From the NCBI GenBank assembly GCA_024405435.1, contig JAKSOU010000021.1:1-40495 (forward strand): a DNA stretch of 40,495 bases. The letters run 5' to 3'. The stretch's first letter is position 1, and every line of letters begins with the position of its first letter. Position numbers and translations under genes: made by a program. Below the pieces are notes generated by a model, which saw only the letters and a program-made list of their open reading frames with translations, was not told the DNA's origin and searched no databases. Below, piece by piece: positions 1 to 8,859 of this stretch. The DNA comes from Akkermansia sp. (GTDB lineage: Bacteria > Verrucomicrobiota > Verrucomicrobiia > Verrucomicrobiales > Akkermansiaceae).

Positions 1-1781
1 AGCTGGGAGAGGCCGAAGCTGTCGGCATCGTTGATGAGCATGATGGTGGCGTTCGGCACGTCCACGCCCACCTCCACCACGGTGGTGGCCACCAGGATGT
101 GGGTTTTGTTGGCGCGGAAGTCTGCCATCACGGCCTCCTTCTCGTCGCCCTGGATGCGGCCGTGCAGCAGGCCGATGCTCTCGCTGGGGAAGATGGTTTT
201 CCAGTGTTCCAGCTCGGAGACGGCGGCGGCGTGGGCGCGTTTCTCGCTCTCCTCCACCAGGGGAGAGACGATGTAGATCTGCCGCCCGGCCTGCAGCTCC
301 GATTCCATGAAGGCGATGATGCGCTTCATGTGCGCGGGGTTGCGCAGGGCGGTCACAATCTCCCCGCGCCCGGCGGGCATCTCGTCTATCACGGAGACAT
401 CCAAATCCCCGTACAGGGTGAGGGTGAGCGTGCGCGGGATGGGCGTGGCGGTCATCACCAGCACGTCCGGCTCCGTTCCGGCGGAGGAGATGAAGCGCTC
501 CCTCTGCTCCACGCCGAACTTGTGCTGCTCGTCCACCACGGCCAAGCCCAGGTTCTGCGGGCGGTTCTTCTTGTAGAGCAGGGCGTGCGTGCCCACCAGC
601 AGGCGCGGCGTGCGGTCCGCCTCCGCAGGGTTGTCCAGCTGCAGGCTGCCCGTGTCGTCCGCGCGGTCGGATGTGCGCAGGGAGACGCGGATATCGGTGT
701 GGGCCAGCAGGCGGCAGAAGTTCCTGTAGTGCTGCTCTGCCAGGATTTGCGTGGGGGCTATGAGCGCGGCGGTGTACCCGCTGTCGATGCAGTGCAGCAT
801 GGCGCAGAGCGCCACCAGGGTCTTGCCGCTGCCCACATCCCCCTGCAGCAGGCGGTTCATGCGGCGGGGGGATGCCATGTCCGCGCGTATCTCCTCCACG
901 CAGCGCTTCTGCGCGGCGGTGAGCTGGAAGGGCAGGGCGGCCAGCAGCTCCTGCACGTAGGCGCCGCCGTCCGTGGCGGTCACCATGCCGCCCGTCTCCT
1001 GCGCGCGGCGGCGGCGCCAGGCCACGCGGAACTGCTGGGCGAAGCACTCCTGCAGGGCGAAGCGCATGCGCGCCTTCCGGTGCAGCTCCTCCTCCGCGGG
1101 GAAGTGGATGTCCTGGAGCGCCTGGCGGTAGGGGTACTTGGGTGCCACGTCGTACCCCTCCGGCGCGAGTTGCGGCGGCAGCTGCTCCAGCAGGTGCCAC
1201 ACCAGCGCGCGGTAGGCGCGCGGCGAGATGCCGGAGATGCCGCGGTAGACGGGCACGATTCGCCCGGTGTGGATGGGTTCGCGCGGCTCCGCGGAATCCG
1301 GGGTCGGCGTGCGTGGCCCGCCCATGGCGGCCTGCACCAGGCGCTGCCCGGCGTCCTCCTCCTCCATCTGCTCGAAATCCGGGTTCACCATCACCAGCCT
1401 GCCGCCGTATTCCTTCACGCGGCCGTACACAAAGAGGTTCATGCCCACCGCCAGCAGCTTGGCCACGTACGGCATGTTGAACCACCGCAGCAGCAGCCGC
1501 GCCCCGTGCGGCTCCCCCTCCGGGCCCGCCGACACCTCAAAGTACCGCTTGTAGGAATACTTCCAGCCCGCCGTGTACGCATGCAGCAGCAGGCACGCCG
1601 TCTCCCCGCTCCGCACCCCGGCCACATCGCCGCTGCGCCGGCGGTCCTCGTAGCGCCTCGGCATCCGCAGCAGCACATCCCCCGCCGTCTCCAGACCCGC
1701 CGCCCGCAGCGCGTTCAGCTCCCGCGGGCCCAGCCACGGCAGCGTTTCCAGTTTGTCGGCGGGCTGAACGGTTCCGTCCAC
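1..1781 (-). CDS. recG: ATP-dependent DNA helicase RecG, C-terminus cut by window edge
   Basis: RecG remodels stalled replication forks and branched recombination intermediates in the cytoplasm. The frame opens with a wedge/OB-type domain (DKLETLPWLGPREL, then LLRMPRRYEDRR), followed by the superfamily-2 helicase core: Walker A GDVGSGKT, the DEQHKFGV box, MTATPIPRTL, and the second RecA fold with LLHGRIQGDEKEAVM and TTVVEVGVDVPNATIM. The last visible residues are FGLSQL, so the arginine-finger segment and C-terminal tail (roughly 90-100 residues) lie outside the window. I start at the GTG at 1781 because it is the only ATG/GTG/TTG start in this frame between an upstream stop near 1882 and the conserved N-terminus. 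It lies 4 bases after the TGA of the amidase gene, so the two are probably co-transcribed and translationally coupled. No Shine-Dalgarno sequence is visible. Identity is very secure; the start is less so. Confidence 0.95.
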   Translation of the reverse strand, partial: MDGTVQPADKLETLPWLGPRELNALRAAGLETAGDVLLRMPRRYEDRRRSGDVAGVRSGETACLLLHAYTAGWKYSYKRYFEVSAGPEGEPHGARLLLRWFNMPYVAKLLAVGMNLFVYGRVKEYGGRLVMVNPDFEQMEEEDAGQRLVQAAMGGPRTPTPDSAEPREPIHTGRIVPVYRGISGISPRAYRALVWHLLEQLPPQLAPEGYDVAPKYPYRQALQDIHFPAEEELHRKARMRFALQECFAQQFRVAWRRRRAQETGGMVTATDGGAYVQELLAALPFQLTAAQKRCVEEIRADMASPRRMNRLLQGDVGSGKTLVALCAMLHCIDSGYTAALIAPTQILAEQHYRNFCRLLAHTDIRVSLRTSDRADDTGSLQLDNPAEADRTPRLLVGTHALLYKKNRPQNLGLAVVDEQHKFGVEQRERFISSAGTEPDVLVMTATPIPRTLTLTLYGDLDVSVIDEMPAGRGEIVTALRNPAHMKRIIAFMESELQAGRQIYIVSPLVEESEKRAHAAAVSELEHWKTIFPSESIGLLHGRIQGDEKEAVMADFRANKTHILVATTVVEVGVDVPNATIMLINDADSFGLSQ

Positions 1782-1785
1782 GGCA

Positions 1786-2469
1786 TCAGCGGTTGGAGCG
1801 CCCGTTGTTGATGCAACGGTAGTAGTAGTCGATGCGCGAGAGGAACCACGACCACTTGGGGCCGGGGCGGCCGTTGGTCATCAGCGGCGCCGGGCAGTTC
1901 TTGCGCGTCCAGTGGTAGTGCGGCACCACGTGCCGCAGGTTGATGCGGTAGCGCTTCATCAGCACCGCGGTGAGCTTGGCCGCGCGGTTCCATGTGCGGT
2001 AGTGGTTCTGCCCCAGGCTCTCCGCCTCGCACATCTCAATGCCTATGGAGTTGTTGTTGCCCGCGGCCGTGCCCGCGTGCCACCCCGTCTCGTTGAGCGG
2101 CAGGTTCTGCACCACCATGAACTGGTCCGCCGTGAAATGCCAGCTGCGGTTGCTGATGGAGCCGTTCGTGAGCGCGCGCGAATGCTGCAGCGCGGTGGCC
2201 GCCATGGAGTGGTTGGCCGTGCTGTGGATGGTGATGAACGTGGGCCTCATGCGCTTGGCCCCGCGCCGCGGCCGCGATTTGGGCGACATCATGCGCACCT
2301 TGATGTTGCACTCCCGCGCCAGCCGCGTCATGCTGCGCGGCACCAGCGCCTGGGTGGACGGCGTGAACTTGTACCCGCGCGGCGTCCTCAGGTAGGGGTT
2401 CTGCTGGCAGCCCAGCAGCCCCACCAGCGTGAGCGCCGTTACAATCGCTAACTTGCGGTACCAAAGCAT
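1786..2469 (-). CDS. Lipoprotein N-acetylmuramoyl-L-alanine amidase (Amidase_2/AmpD-like)
   Basis: Predicted to cleave the amide bond between MurNAc and the stem peptide of peptidoglycan, acting in the periplasm from a lipid anchor. The first 22 residues are a lipoprotein signal (MLWYRKLAIV, lipobox LLGC with Cys21). The amidase fold follows, with zinc-ligand candidates in FITIHST, a conserved WHAGT, and a C-terminal PHYHWTRKNCP that matches the His/Cys-Pro motif of the family. Length is 227 residues. An in-frame start at 2505 exists, but the lipobox spacing and the promoter at 2477-2505 argue for the ATG at 2469, which lies only 7 bases after the -10 box; the mRNA is therefore probably leaderless. 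recG begins just after its stop. The substrate is inferred from the family; a role in cell-wall recycling or turnover is likely. Confidence 0.88.
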   Translation of the reverse strand: MLWYRKLAIVTALTLVGLLGCQQNPYLRTPRGYKFTPSTQALVPRSMTRLARECNIKVRMMSPKSRPRRGAKRMRPTFITIHSTANHSMAATALQHSRALTNGSISNRSWHFTADQFMVVQNLPLNETGWHAGTAAGNNNSIGIEMCEAESLGQNHYRTWNRAAKLTAVLMKRYRINLRHVVPHYHWTRKNCPAPLMTNGRPGPKWSWFLSRIDYYYRCINNGRSNR

Positions 2470-2476
2470 GCCCCCT

Positions 2477-2505
2477 ATTCTGCCACGCTCCCCCACCCTT
2501 GGCAA
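2477..2505 (-). promoter_or_regulatory. Sigma70-type promoter of the amidase-recG unit
   Basis: On the minus strand TTGCCA (2505-2500), a 17-base spacer and CAGAAT (2482-2477) are followed after 7 bases by the ATG at 2469. Transcription would begin at or next to the start codon, giving a leaderless message. Confidence 0.65.
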
Positions 2506-2547
2506 GTTATTTGTTAAGAAATCCGAATAAAGATAGGCGCGCGGGGC

Positions 2548-3711
2548 TCACAGGTTTTCCAGGAGGCCGATGAAGTGGGGCGGCATGGGGGATGAGAGGT
2601 CCGTCAGCAGCCAGATGAACGGCCTGTTGAGCGTGAGGCGGCGCTCCCCGTACTCCACGTTGGAATCCGGCGTGGTGCGGGAGCCGCGGTCGGTCAGGTA
2701 CAGGCGCTCCCTGTCCAGCAGGGCGTCCAGCTTGATTTTTTGCGGGGTGATGGGGGAGAAATCCGCCTTTTGGGCATCGAACGCGGCGTTCACGCCCAGG
2801 CGGCGCATGAGGCCGGAGATGTCGCGCGTGGGGGTGCTGACGACAATGGCGGGCATCTCCAGCGTGGTGTCCTGCGGCTCGGCGTCGGCCAGAGCGGAGC
2901 GGATCCCGCTCAGGCGCTCCGGGGTGAGCTCCTTTGCGAAGGCGCGTGCGTCCCCCTTGGGCAGGATGGCGACGAGTGCCACGGGCGTGCCGTTCTGCTG
3001 CTTCTTCAGGAAGAGGGCCACGGCCTCCCATGAGCCGTCCTCCGCCCGTGCCGTGCGTAGCGGCGCGCGGCAGCGCATCAGGTCCACGTGCGGCAAGCCG
3101 CCGTCGGCATTGAAGAAATCCGCCTCGCGAACAGTGTCGCCGGGGTGGAAGGGGTGCTCCATCTCCGGCGCGGCGTTGGCCGTGGCGGCGGCCAGCATCT
3201 GTGTATTGGCGTTGAGCACGGTGCTGTCCACCACCTGACCGTCGGGGTCGTCGGAATCGCGGCAGAGCATGCCGTTGAAGACGCTGAGGGATTGCGGCAC
3301 GCTCTCCTTGAGGGGTAGGCGCGTGACGAGGCGCGAGCGGAGCTCGCCCGCGGGCAAATCGCGGTCCACGGCCACGATGCAGCCGTACGGCAGGGGCGCG
3401 TTCTGCGGGTCCGCGCCCTCTGAGAGCTGCAATTGCTCCAGCTCGCGGCGCGTGTCGCCAGCGCTGATTTCGCGCAGGTGGAGCAGCAAATCCGTGAGGG
3501 GCAGGGGGGCGATGGCGGGATTGGGCGTGTCCGTCTCCAGCATGGCGTGGAAGAGCTGCAGGGAGAAGGCATCGCTCACCACGCCCTGCGGCTGCCCCTG
3601 CGTTTCCGTATCCGGGTGCAGGCGGTTCCAAACAGTGGGGCCGAACACAACCAGCAGCACCGCCGCTATGATGCCGAGCCCCACAACGAGTCTGACAATG
3701 AATCTGGGCAT
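2548..3711 (-). CDS. Membrane-anchored serpin-family protein, probably non-inhibitory
   Basis: A 387-residue protein with an N-terminal transmembrane anchor (residues about 4-24, RFIVRLVVGLGIIAAVLLVV) and an extracytoplasmic domain that I read as a divergent serpin. Support comes from an early DAFSLQLFHAML segment resembling serpin helix A, a middle-late stretch around residues 285-320 with LEMPAIVVST, LMRRLGVNAAFD and KADFSPIT (family pattern: LP.F.IE, L..LGM..AFD, ADFSGI), and a C-terminal RPFIWLLTDL ... FIGLLENL resembling the final serpin strands (HPFLFLI ... F.G.V..P). The usual inhibitory hinge (EEGTEAAAAT) before the reactive loop is not there; residues TDRGSRTTPDSN occupy the region, so protease trapping is doubtful. 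The ATG at 3711 overlaps the dnaE stop (TAATG), indicating translational coupling. The fold call is by motif only. Confidence 0.68.
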   Translation of the reverse strand: MPRFIVRLVVGLGIIAAVLLVVFGPTVWNRLHPDTETQGQPQGVVSDAFSLQLFHAMLETDTPNPAIAPLPLTDLLLHLREISAGDTRRELEQLQLSEGADPQNAPLPYGCIVAVDRDLPAGELRSRLVTRLPLKESVPQSLSVFNGMLCRDSDDPDGQVVDSTVLNANTQMLAAATANAAPEMEHPFHPGDTVREADFFNADGGLPHVDLMRCRAPLRTARAEDGSWEAVALFLKKQQNGTPVALVAILPKGDARAFAKELTPERLSGIRSALADAEPQDTTLEMPAIVVSTPTRDISGLMRRLGVNAAFDAQKADFSPITPQKIKLDALLDRERLYLTDRGSRTTPDSNVEYGERRLTLNRPFIWLLTDLSSPMPPHFIGLLENL

Positions 3712-6700
3712 TAGGAATAGAGGGAAAGTTCTTCGTCCAGCTTCTCGCACGGCGACACGCAGAAGCGCGGTCCCAGCTCAATGCATGCGCGGTTGCCCAG
3801 CGAGTTCCTGAAGTTCACGTACACGGGCACCTTGCCCGGGTGGCGCTGCAGGATTTCCGCCACCAGCTTCAGGTCGTCCGCATCATGGCGCGCGGTGTTG
3901 AGGGTGACCTCGTAGTGCCGCCCGCCCTGGGCACCGGCGCGGCGCGCGGCGGGCAGGGGCTCCATGGAGTTCACGGAAACCTTCTTGCCGCCGGTGCGGT
4001 CGTCCTCCGAGATGCGGGCGCGGAAGCGCACGAAACTGCCCACCTGCAGCAGGCCCTCCTGGTCCATGGCCTTCCTGAAGGCATCCCCCCACACCAGGGC
4101 CTCCGTGCTGCCGGTGAAGTCCTCCACGGTGATGACGGCGAACTTGGTGGGCGGCTCCTTCTTGGTCATCTTGAAGGTCACGCCGCGCAGCATGCCGGCC
4201 ATGTCCCGCACGTGGTCGATTTCCTCCCGCGTGAGGTCGGGCAGGGTGCCGATGGCCACGTAGCGCGGGTCGTCGATGATGCCGCGCATGGCATCCAGCG
4301 GGTGCCCTGTGAAGTAGGCCCCGGTGAACTCCTTCTCGTCCGCCAGGCGCTGCTCCTTGGGCCACTCCGGCAGGTCCGGCATCTTGCCGCCCGCCACGTC
4401 CGTGGTCTCGGTCATGTCGAAGAGCGCCATCTGCCCGGCCGCCTTGTCCCTGTGAACGTCCGCCGCGCCGCAGATGCACTGCTCGATGCTCTCGAAGAGC
4501 GTGTGGCGGGAGACGTGCATCCAGTCGAACGCGCCGCACTTCACCAACACCTCCACCTGGTTGCGGCGCAGCACCTGCGGCGGGATGCGGTAGCAGAGTT
4601 CCTCCAGGCTCTTATAGGGGCCGTTCTTCTCGCGCTCCTCCACGATGACGCGGACGGTTTCCGAGCTCATGGACTTGACGGAGGCGAGGCCGAAGCGAAC
4701 GGCGAGCTTGCCGTTGGGCATGGTTTCCGGCTGGAATTTGACGGCGGAGTGGTTGACGCAGGGGCCGAGGACCTCGATGCCCATGCGGTTGGCCTCCTGG
4801 ATAAAGACGCCGATTTTCTCGTTGGTGGACTCGTTGCTCATGAGGCCGCAGAGGAATTCCACGGGGTAGTGTGCCTTGAGGTAGGCGGTCCAGTAGGAGA
4901 TGTGGCCGTAGCAGGCGGAGTGGGACTTGTTGAAGCCGTACCCGGCGAACTTCTCGATCTTGTCGAAGATGGCGTTGGCGGTCTTCTCGTCGATCTGGTT
5001 GTTCTCCCAGCAGCCCGCCACGAATCGCTTGCGCTGCTCGGCCATTTCCACGGGGTCCTTGTGGCCCATGGCGCGGCGCAGCAGATCCGCGCCGCCCAGG
5101 GTGTATCCGGCCAGCAGCTTGGCTGCGGCCTGCACCTGCTCCTGGTAGATCATCACGCCGTAGGTGATGCCGGAGACGGTTTCCAGCAGGGGGTGCTCGT
5201 ACACCGCCTGCCGCTGCCCCTTCTTCACGGCGATCATCTCGTCGATGAACTGCATGGCGCCGGGGCGGTAGAGGGCCAGCAGGGCGATGATGTCCTCAAT
5301 GTTGTTGATGCCGTAACGCTGGCAGAGGTCCACCATGCCGCCGGATTCCAGCTGGAACACGCCCATGGTCTCGCCGCGGTTCAGCAGCGCCAGCGTGTCC
5401 GCGTCCTGGATGTCCACCGCATCGTAGCGGAACCCCGGCTCCCGCCACCGCACGTAGCCCTCCGCGTCCTTCATCACCGTGAGCGTCTTCAATCCCAGGA
5501 AGTCCATCTTCAGCAGGCCCGCGTTGTAGATGGCGCCCATGTCGCACTGCGCCACCACCTCGCCCTGCGGGTTGCTCAGGTCGTCGCGCGTGAGCGCCAC
5601 GTAGTCGTCCAGGTCGCGGTCGCCGATAACCACGCCTGCGGCGTGCATGCCCACGTTGCGCACGGTTCCCTCCAGCTTGAGCGCGTAGTCCCAGATTTCC
5701 TGGTAGGTGGTGTTGCCCTGCACCAGGGCGCGCAGCTCCTCGTTGGCCTTCCATGTGCCCTCCAGGGTGACCTTGGGGCCGGTCTCGATGAGCTTGGCCA
5801 GCTTGTCGGATTCGCCGTAGCTGATGTCCAGCACGCGCGCCACGTCGCGTATCACGGATTTGGCGCCCATGGTGCCGTAGGTGATGATGTGGGTGACGGC
5901 GCGCTCGCCGTACTTCCGGCGCACGTACTCGATGACCTCCGGGCGGCGGGTCTGGCAGAAGTCGATGTCGATATCCGGGGGGCTGACGCGCTCCGGGTTG
6001 AGGAAGCGCTCGAAGATGAGGCTGAACTGGAAGGGGTCGATGTTGGTGATCTTCATGCAGTAGGCCACCAGGGAGCCGGCGGCGGATCCGCGGCCGGGAC
6101 CCACGGGAATGTCGTGGTCCTTGGCCCAGTTGATGAAGTCTGCGGTGATGAGGAAGTAGCTGGGGAAGCGCAGCTGGTTGATGATGCCCAGCTCGTAGTC
6201 CAGGCGCTTGGAGAGCTCCTCCCAGCGCTCAGGCGTGGCATTGGGGTAGCGCTCCTTGAGGCCCTTGAAGCAGATGTTGCGCAGGTACTCCTCGCGCGGC
6301 GAGCCGTCCGGCGTGGCGAACTCCGGGTAGCGTTCCGTGGAGGTGGAGTCCAGCTTGATGGAGGTGTTGCAGCGCTCGGCGATGCGGTTGGTGTTCTCGT
6401 AGGCCTCCGGGTATTCGGGGAAGAGCTCGCGCATCTCCTCCTCGCTTTTGAAGTACACGCTCTGGGGGTAGCGCATGCGGTTGGCGTCCATCCGCTTGTT
6501 GCCCGTGCCCACGCAGATCAGGATGTCGTGCGCGTCGTGGTCCGCCGCGTTCAGGAAGTGCGCGTCGTTGGTCACCACCAGCGGCACATCGTACTTCTTC
6601 GCCAGACGCACCAGCTCCGGCGTGCACTTGCGCTCCTCCGCCAGCCCGTGGTCCTGCAGCTCCACAAAGAGGTTGTCCGGCCCATAGATGTCCTTCAGGG

Positions 6701-7232
6701 TGTAGAGCACCTGCTCGGCCTTCTCGGGGTCGTCTTTCAATATCCACTCCTGCATGGGGCCGGAGATGCAGCCGGTGAGGCAGATGAGCCCCTTGGAGAA
6801 CTCCCGCAGCGTGGCGTAGTCCACGCGCGGCTTGTAGTAGAAACCCTCCAGGTGGGCGCGGGACACCAGCTTGATGAGGTTCGCCCAGCCTGTGTTGTTT
6901 TCGCACAGCAGCACCAGGTGCGTGTACTTGCTGCGCCCGGGGATTTGCTTCTTCTCGTCCAGCGCGGTGGGGGCCAGGTACACCTCGCACCCCAGGATGG
7001 GCTTGAACAGCGGCTTCTTCTCCTCCGGGTGCTCCGCGTTCCACTTCTGCAGCCCCTTGTTGTGCTTCTTCACGTTGGCCATGAACTCGATGGCCGCGAA
7101 CACGTTGCCGTGATCCGTGATGGCCACGGAGTGCATGCCAAGCTCCTCACACCGCGCAATCAAGTCCTTGGTGTGGATCATGCCGTCCAGAAGCGAGTAT
7201 TCCGTGTGTACGTGGAGATGCGTGAATGCCAT
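3711..7232 (-). CDS. dnaE: DNA polymerase III alpha subunit
   Basis: Replicative DNA polymerase catalytic subunit, 1173 residues, the usual size for DnaE1-type enzymes. The N-terminal PHP domain starts with THLHVHTEYSLLDGM. The C-family polymerase core includes GPGRGSAAGSLVAYC and the catalytic DIDIDFC around residues 419-425. The helix-hairpin-helix region (YRIPPQVLRRNQVEVLVKCGAF) is followed by a C-terminal OB fold (GMLRGVTFKMTKKEPP ... FAVITVEDFTGSTEALVW, about 1000-1060). The ATG at 7232 gives the canonical MAFTHLHVHTEYS start and sits 14 bases after a -10 box, so the 5' leader is very short. The stop overlaps the serpin-like gene's ATG by one base. Placing an envelope protein directly behind dnaE is unusual, but the polymerase itself looks entirely ordinary. 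Confidence 0.98.
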   Translation of the reverse strand: MAFTHLHVHTEYSLLDGMIHTKDLIARCEELGMHSVAITDHGNVFAAIEFMANVKKHNKGLQKWNAEHPEEKKPLFKPILGCEVYLAPTALDEKKQIPGRSKYTHLVLLCENNTGWANLIKLVSRAHLEGFYYKPRVDYATLREFSKGLICLTGCISGPMQEWILKDDPEKAEQVLYTLKDIYGPDNLFVELQDHGLAEERKCTPELVRLAKKYDVPLVVTNDAHFLNAADHDAHDILICVGTGNKRMDANRMRYPQSVYFKSEEEMRELFPEYPEAYENTNRIAERCNTSIKLDSTSTERYPEFATPDGSPREEYLRNICFKGLKERYPNATPERWEELSKRLDYELGIINQLRFPSYFLITADFINWAKDHDIPVGPGRGSAAGSLVAYCMKITNIDPFQFSLIFERFLNPERVSPPDIDIDFCQTRRPEVIEYVRRKYGERAVTHIITYGTMGAKSVIRDVARVLDISYGESDKLAKLIETGPKVTLEGTWKANEELRALVQGNTTYQEIWDYALKLEGTVRNVGMHAAGVVIGDRDLDDYVALTRDDLSNPQGEVVAQCDMGAIYNAGLLKMDFLGLKTLTVMKDAEGYVRWREPGFRYDAVDIQDADTLALLNRGETMGVFQLESGGMVDLCQRYGINNIEDIIALLALYRPGAMQFIDEMIAVKKGQRQAVYEHPLLETVSGITYGVMIYQEQVQAAAKLLAGYTLGGADLLRRAMGHKDPVEMAEQRKRFVAGCWENNQIDEKTANAIFDKIEKFAGYGFNKSHSACYGHISYWTAYLKAHYPVEFLCGLMSNESTNEKIGVFIQEANRMGIEVLGPCVNHSAVKFQPETMPNGKLAVRFGLASVKSMSSETVRVIVEEREKNGPYKSLEELCYRIPPQVLRRNQVEVLVKCGAFDWMHVSRHTLFESIEQCICGAADVHRDKAAGQMALFDMTETTDVAGGKMPDLPEWPKEQRLADEKEFTGAYFTGHPLDAMRGIIDDPRYVAIGTLPDLTREEIDHVRDMAGMLRGVTFKMTKKEPPTKFAVITVEDFTGSTEALVWGDAFRKAMDQEGLLQVGSFVRFRARISEDDRTGGKKVSVNSMEPLPAARRAGAQGGRHYEVTLNTARHDADDLKLVAEILQRHPGKVPVYVNFRNSLGNRACIELGPRFCVSPCEKLDEELSLYS

Positions 7233-7246
7233 AGCCTGTGCCCCCT

Positions 7247-7275
7247 ATTCTACACCACCCCGCACCCCTTGTCAG
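7247..7275 (-). promoter_or_regulatory. Sigma70-type promoter of dnaE
   Basis: Minus strand CTGACA (7275-7270), 17-base spacer, TAGAAT (7252-7247), then AGGGGGCACAGGCT and the dnaE ATG. The AGAATAGGGGGCA segment is also found at the amidase promoter. Expected leader is about 7-8 bases. Confidence 0.65.
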
Positions 7276-7317
7276 CCAAATTCGCCCGCCCCGCGCCGTC
7301 AGGCGCGCGAATTCCCC

Positions 7318-7337
7318 AAATTGTAAATCGTCAATTT
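7318..7337. repeat. AT-rich interspersed repeat, copy 1
   Basis: AAATTGTAAATCGTCAATTT in the dnaE / PA14-gene divergent region. A longer related copy lies at 16039-16073, also in an intergenic gap and also just after a GCGCGC-rich stretch. Both contrast sharply with the GC-rich surroundings. Confidence 0.5.
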
Positions 7338-7376
7338 CTTGTAACACTTTTGTAACATTCCGCGGGCATTTCCTGC

Positions 7377-7405
7377 TTGCGCGGCCGCGCGGGATTGCGT
7401 AGAAT
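7377..7405 (+). promoter_or_regulatory. Sigma70-type promoter of the PA14-like gene
   Basis: TTGCGC (7377-7382), a 17-base spacer and TAGAAT (7400-7405) precede the ATG at 7443 by about 37 bases. It diverges from the dnaE promoter about 100 bases to the left. Confidence 0.6.
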
Positions 7406-7442
7406 GCACCTGTGCGGGGGTGGAACCCGCATCTACACTGCT

Positions 7443-8678
7443 ATGTCACTCCATATCCAAATGTCGGAAGAGGCGGAGGCCGAGCTCAAGAAGGCGGCCG
7501 CGCGCAACAAGCTTTCATCCACGGCGGCAGGCATCCTGTTCCTGGTGCTGGGCGGGCTTATCCTGTATTTCACGGTCATCCTCATCGCCGGGCCGTCGGA
7601 CCCGGAGTTCATGACCTACACGCCCCCGGCGGAGGACGCGCCGCCCACGCCGGAACCCACCACGCAGGATTTGACCTCCAAGCCCTCCTCCCCGTCGCAT
7701 GACGTGGCGCCCTCCGTGATTGTAGCGGTTGGCGCGGCGCCCGTGCAGATGGCGCAGGTGGATGTGGCGGTGGACGATTCCGCGGAAGGCACCGGCCTGG
7801 AGCTGGGTGTGGGCATGGGCACCGGCGGCCTTGGCAACGGCCTCGGCAGCGGCGGTAACGGTTTGGGCGACGGCAAGGGCGGCGGCTCCGCGCTGGAGGG
7901 CACGTTCTACGATCTCAAGCAGACCCGCCAGGGCTCCCCGCTGGCACACGACAACAATACCACCGTGAGTGTTCTCAACGAGTTCATCAAGTCCTGGAAC
8001 CAGGGCACCCTGTCCAAGTTCTACCAGTCGCCCACCAAGCTGTACGCCTCCAACTTCTGCCTTCCGCGCTGCAAGGCCGAGTACGCGCCCATCGCCTACC
8101 AGTGCGAGGGCAAGGTGCAGCCCTCACACTGGGTCGCCGTCTACCGCGGCAAGGTGAAGGCACCCAAGTCCGGCACCTTCCGCTTCTGCGGCACGGGTGA
8201 CGATACCCTCTGCGTGCGCTTCAACAACGAGACTGTGCTGGAATCCGGCTGGACCATTCCCTCCACCAATGTGCACGCGGGCGGCGCCAATGCCGGCTGG
8301 CGCCAGACCGTGGCGAGCGGCCAGGTGCCCGACCTGAAGGGCTACGAGTACATCCCCGTGCCGGAGATGCCCACCTGGAGCGGCACCCTCGGCGGCCTGG
8401 CCGGCGGCAAGGAAATCAAGGTGCAGGAGGGCAAGAGCTACCCCATGGAGGTGATGATTTCCGAAATCCCCGGCGGCGCCTTCGGCTTTGTCCTTCTCAT
8501 GCAGGAGAAGGTGGACGGCAAGTACGACAACACCAAGTTCGACATCTTCCGCACCAACTTCTCCTGCCCCACCAGGCAGGATATCGAGAGCCTGGTGAAC
8601 CAGGCCGGCTGCGGCATGGGCGCCATGGAGTTCCCCAAGTTCAACGAGGACTCCCCCATCTGGGTGGCCGTGCCGTAG
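7443..8678 (+). CDS. Inner-membrane-anchored PA14-like domain protein with glycine-rich linker
   Basis: 411 residues. One transmembrane helix at about 26-49 (GILFLVLGGLILYFTVILIA) follows a short charged N-terminus. A Pro/Thr-rich linker comes next, then a glycine-rich stretch (about 118-142, with GVGMGTGGLGNGLGSGG) and a globular extracytoplasmic domain from about 145. That domain carries KVKAPKSGTFRFCGTGDDTLCVRFNN, the signature of PA14-like beta-barrels (a glycan- or surface-binding fold), and several cysteines that could form disulfides. The layout of anchor, proline/glycine linker and sandwich domain suggests a domain held away from the membrane in the periplasm. I chose the ATG at 7443, since an in-frame upstream start would begin inside the promoter; the ATG at 7461 is also possible. 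The ligand is unknown. Confidence 0.7.
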   Translation: MSLHIQMSEEAEAELKKAAARNKLSSTAAGILFLVLGGLILYFTVILIAGPSDPEFMTYTPPAEDAPPTPEPTTQDLTSKPSSPSHDVAPSVIVAVGAAPVQMAQVDVAVDDSAEGTGLELGVGMGTGGLGNGLGSGGNGLGDGKGGGSALEGTFYDLKQTRQGSPLAHDNNTTVSVLNEFIKSWNQGTLSKFYQSPTKLYASNFCLPRCKAEYAPIAYQCEGKVQPSHWVAVYRGKVKAPKSGTFRFCGTGDDTLCVRFNNETVLESGWTIPSTNVHAGGANAGWRQTVASGQVPDLKGYEYIPVPEMPTWSGTLGGLAGGKEIKVQEGKSYPMEVMISEIPGGAFGFVLLMQEKVDGKYDNTKFDIFRTNFSCPTRQDIESLVNQAGCGMGAMEFPKFNEDSPIWVAVP

Positions 8679-8722
8679 GCATTTGCCAATCATCAGGCAG
8701 GGCGCGCCGCTGCGCGCAAAAT

Positions 8723-8766
8723 CCAAGCCCCACCCGCCCAACGGCGGTTGGGGCTTGGAAATTTTC
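8723..8766 (+). terminator. Strong hairpin terminator after the PA14-like gene
   Basis: A 16-base stem with a single mismatch (left arm 8723-8738 starting CCAAGCCCCA, right arm 8743-8758 ending TGGGGCTTGG) closes a CAAC loop and is followed by AAATTTT. The left flank is AAAAT, so it may also stop transcription on the other strand. It separates the PA14-like gene from the CAP gene. Confidence 0.75.
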
Positions 8767-8807
8767 CCCCCAACAACGCCTTTGCCCTTTCTCCCGCCAC
8801 ATTCTTC

Positions 8808-8837
8808 TTGCCAATGCCCCGTGTAAAGCAGTATATT
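8808..8837 (+). promoter_or_regulatory. Sigma70-type promoter of the CAP-domain gene
   Basis: TTGCCA (8808-8813), 18-base spacer, TATATT (8832-8837). The leader is about 15-20 bases and carries AAGAAGG upstream of the ATG at 8860, one of the few credible ribosome-binding sites in the window. Confidence 0.6.
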
Positions 8838-8859
8838 GAACATAAAGAAGGTATATCCC

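Noticed and set aside
3840..7355. Plus-strand open frame of 1171 codons opposite dnaE
   Set aside because: Antisense shadow of a strongly biased GC-rich gene; composition is Val/Leu/His/Gly/Ala-rich with no domain, and dnaE on the other strand is certain.
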